Shown in pieces: positions 5,159 to 5,742 of a DNA stretch of 5,742 bases. This DNA comes from JANXVV01 sp038230975 (GTDB lineage Bacteria > Planctomycetota > Phycisphaerae > Tepidisphaerales > Tepidisphaeraceae). Under the pieces are notes generated by a model. That model saw nothing but the letters and a program-made list of their open reading frames with translations, was not told the DNA's origin and made no database searches. The position numbers were made by a program, and so were the translations under genes. Positions within the stretch are counted from its first letter, which is position 1. Every line of letters begins with the position of its first letter. The stretch covers positions 1 through 5,742 of the forward strand of contig JBBRMF010000319.1 in the NCBI GenBank assembly GCA_038230975.1, read 5' to 3'.

Positions 5159-5740
5159 CTACAGTCTCCGATACTCTGTCGAAATTGTCACTTCGTGCAA
5201 AAGAGCAACGTATTGTGCCGGAGAGATGATTTTTGTCAAGTTTGGTGAGCGTGAATTCTTTCGAAAATGAGCGGTGGATTTATCGGTAATCATGGACTTG
5301 GTTGTTGGCAAAGCATGGCCGACGCTGGCGAGGGAGGGCATTCCGCTCACGGTCGACCGGATTATTCGCGGATCGTCAGGCCCGTTATACGAAAATCCAT
5401 AGGGTCTCGCCCAGTTTACGTCTTCGAGTACGGGCAGCTTGATCTCACCCTCGCTGTTGCACGAGCGAAGCGGCACGACCGTGGCGCCTTTTCCAGTAAA
5501 GCACGCAAAATCTCCGCTGAAGCAATAATCGCGCGGAAGATTTTGTGTGCTGCGGTCGATCGTCGCAATTAGCGTATGAATCGTGCGTCCGTCCTCGGTG
5601 GCACCAATGACTCGTCCAAACACCATCAATTCAACTTCAATGCCGACCAGGAGGTCTTGCGGTTCGGAGTACGCGGTGCCGCTGGGCCATTCAACAATGG
5701 TCCGAATCCGGTTCTTGCGCCGATAGCCGCGCTCTGTTGC
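5159..5740 (-). CDS. Unrecognised protein, 3' part only; 5' end outside the window
   Basis: The minus-strand frame is open from the window edge to a TAG at 5161-5159, 193 visible residues. The only early starts are TTG at 5629 and ATG at 5626, but sensible sequence continues upstream of them (TIVEWPSGTAYSEPQDLLVGIEVE), so the gene probably begins beyond the window. The first 130 or so residues look like a real, beta-rich soluble protein (VGIEVELMVFGRVIGATEDGR and onward, including three Cys), but I recognise no family. The last 60 residues (from about STVSGMPSLASVGHALPTT) look different: low in structure, holding the rplU promoter, and with a 'VGHALPTT' string that I associate with translated dispersed repeats. 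The true C-terminus may have been replaced or extended by such sequence. Reading direction is moderately sure; function is unknown. Confidence 0.5.
   Translation of the reverse strand, partial: ATERGYRRKNRIRTIVEWPSGTAYSEPQDLLVGIEVELMVFGRVIGATEDGRTIHTLIATIDRSTQNLPRDYCFSGDFACFTGKGATVVPLRSCNSEGEIKLPVLEDVNWARPYGFSYNGPDDPRIIRSTVSGMPSLASVGHALPTTKSMITDKSTAHFRKNSRSPNLTKIISPAQYVALLHEVTISTEYRRL
5166..5169 (-). promoter_or_regulatory. Ribosome binding site of rplU
   Basis: GGAG on the minus strand, 7 bases from the ATG at 5158, fixes the start of L21. Confidence 0.65.
5212..5239 (-). promoter_or_regulatory. Sigma-70-type promoter for rplU
   Basis: On the minus strand a perfect TTGACA (5239-5234) is followed after 16 bases by CACAAT (5217-5212), a four-of-six -10 match. 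Transcription would start near 5205, leaving a leader of about 47 bases. The leader shows no obvious L21 autoregulatory fold. The promoter lies within the 3' end of the upstream open frame, which suggests that this part of the frame is not under strong coding constraint. Confidence 0.6.
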
Positions 5741-5742
5741 GA

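Noticed and set aside
5234..5239. rplU and the upstream frame as one operon
   Set aside because: The frames touch, but a good promoter lies just upstream of rplU and the end of the upstream frame looks non-genic, so co-transcription cannot be claimed.
4892..5248. 118-codon + strand frame opposite rplU
   Set aside because: rplU on the minus strand is certain, so this is its shadow.
5267..5572. 101-codon + strand frame near the window end
   Set aside because: The opposite frame is longer, runs off the window and has more protein-like sequence. This one has no ribosome binding site and an Arg/Ala-rich product. Some doubt remains, since neither is recognised.

Overview
The window looks like chromosomal DNA from a planctomycete, possibly of the Phycisphaerae or a related lineage. 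The PurA variant motifs (GGANAGHT, MPWH, PRRCGWFDAVAV), the style of the receiver/GGDEF proteins, the mix of genes with and without Shine-Dalgarno sites, and the short GC-rich palindromic repeat all fit. This assignment rests on recognition from memory, not on a search. No phage, transposase, CRISPR, tRNA or rRNA gene is visible.

Layout. Positions 1-111 hold an imperfect inverted repeat of two roughly 38-base arms, each itself able to fold, which resembles a dispersed palindromic element. A small unknown 64-residue protein follows (215-409, +), perhaps read from a leaderless mRNA. A good promoter (486-514) then leads to purA (574-1869, +), the adenylosuccinate synthetase of AMP synthesis, which carries several unusual active-site residues. 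A strong hairpin (1914-1940) separates purA from a convergent gene (1955-2350, -) for a small exported protein with an Arg/Glu tetrapeptide repeat between two cysteines and a possible PepSY-like C-terminus.

The central part is a candidate signalling pair on the + strand. One gene (2567-3166) encodes a stand-alone receiver-like domain without phosphorylation residues plus a disordered tail ending in a short helix. The next (3301-4734) encodes a second degenerate receiver, a GAF-like segment and a GGDEF domain with intact active and inhibitory sites. The two receiver-like domains look like diverged copies of each other. The likely output is cyclic di-GMP made under control of protein-protein or small-ligand input instead of phosphorylation.

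A bidirectional hairpin (4790-4817) closes this block. On the minus strand lie rplU (ribosomal protein bL21, 4847-5158), with its own promoter and no rpmA after it, and the 3' part of an unrecognised reading frame (5159-5740) that runs off the window. The last 60 or so residues of that frame look non-genic and may be repeat-derived.

The most interesting parts are the paired phosphorylation-dead receivers beside a diguanylate cyclase, and the clustered substitutions in PurA. Neither is proven to be new; both need alignments that could not be run here.
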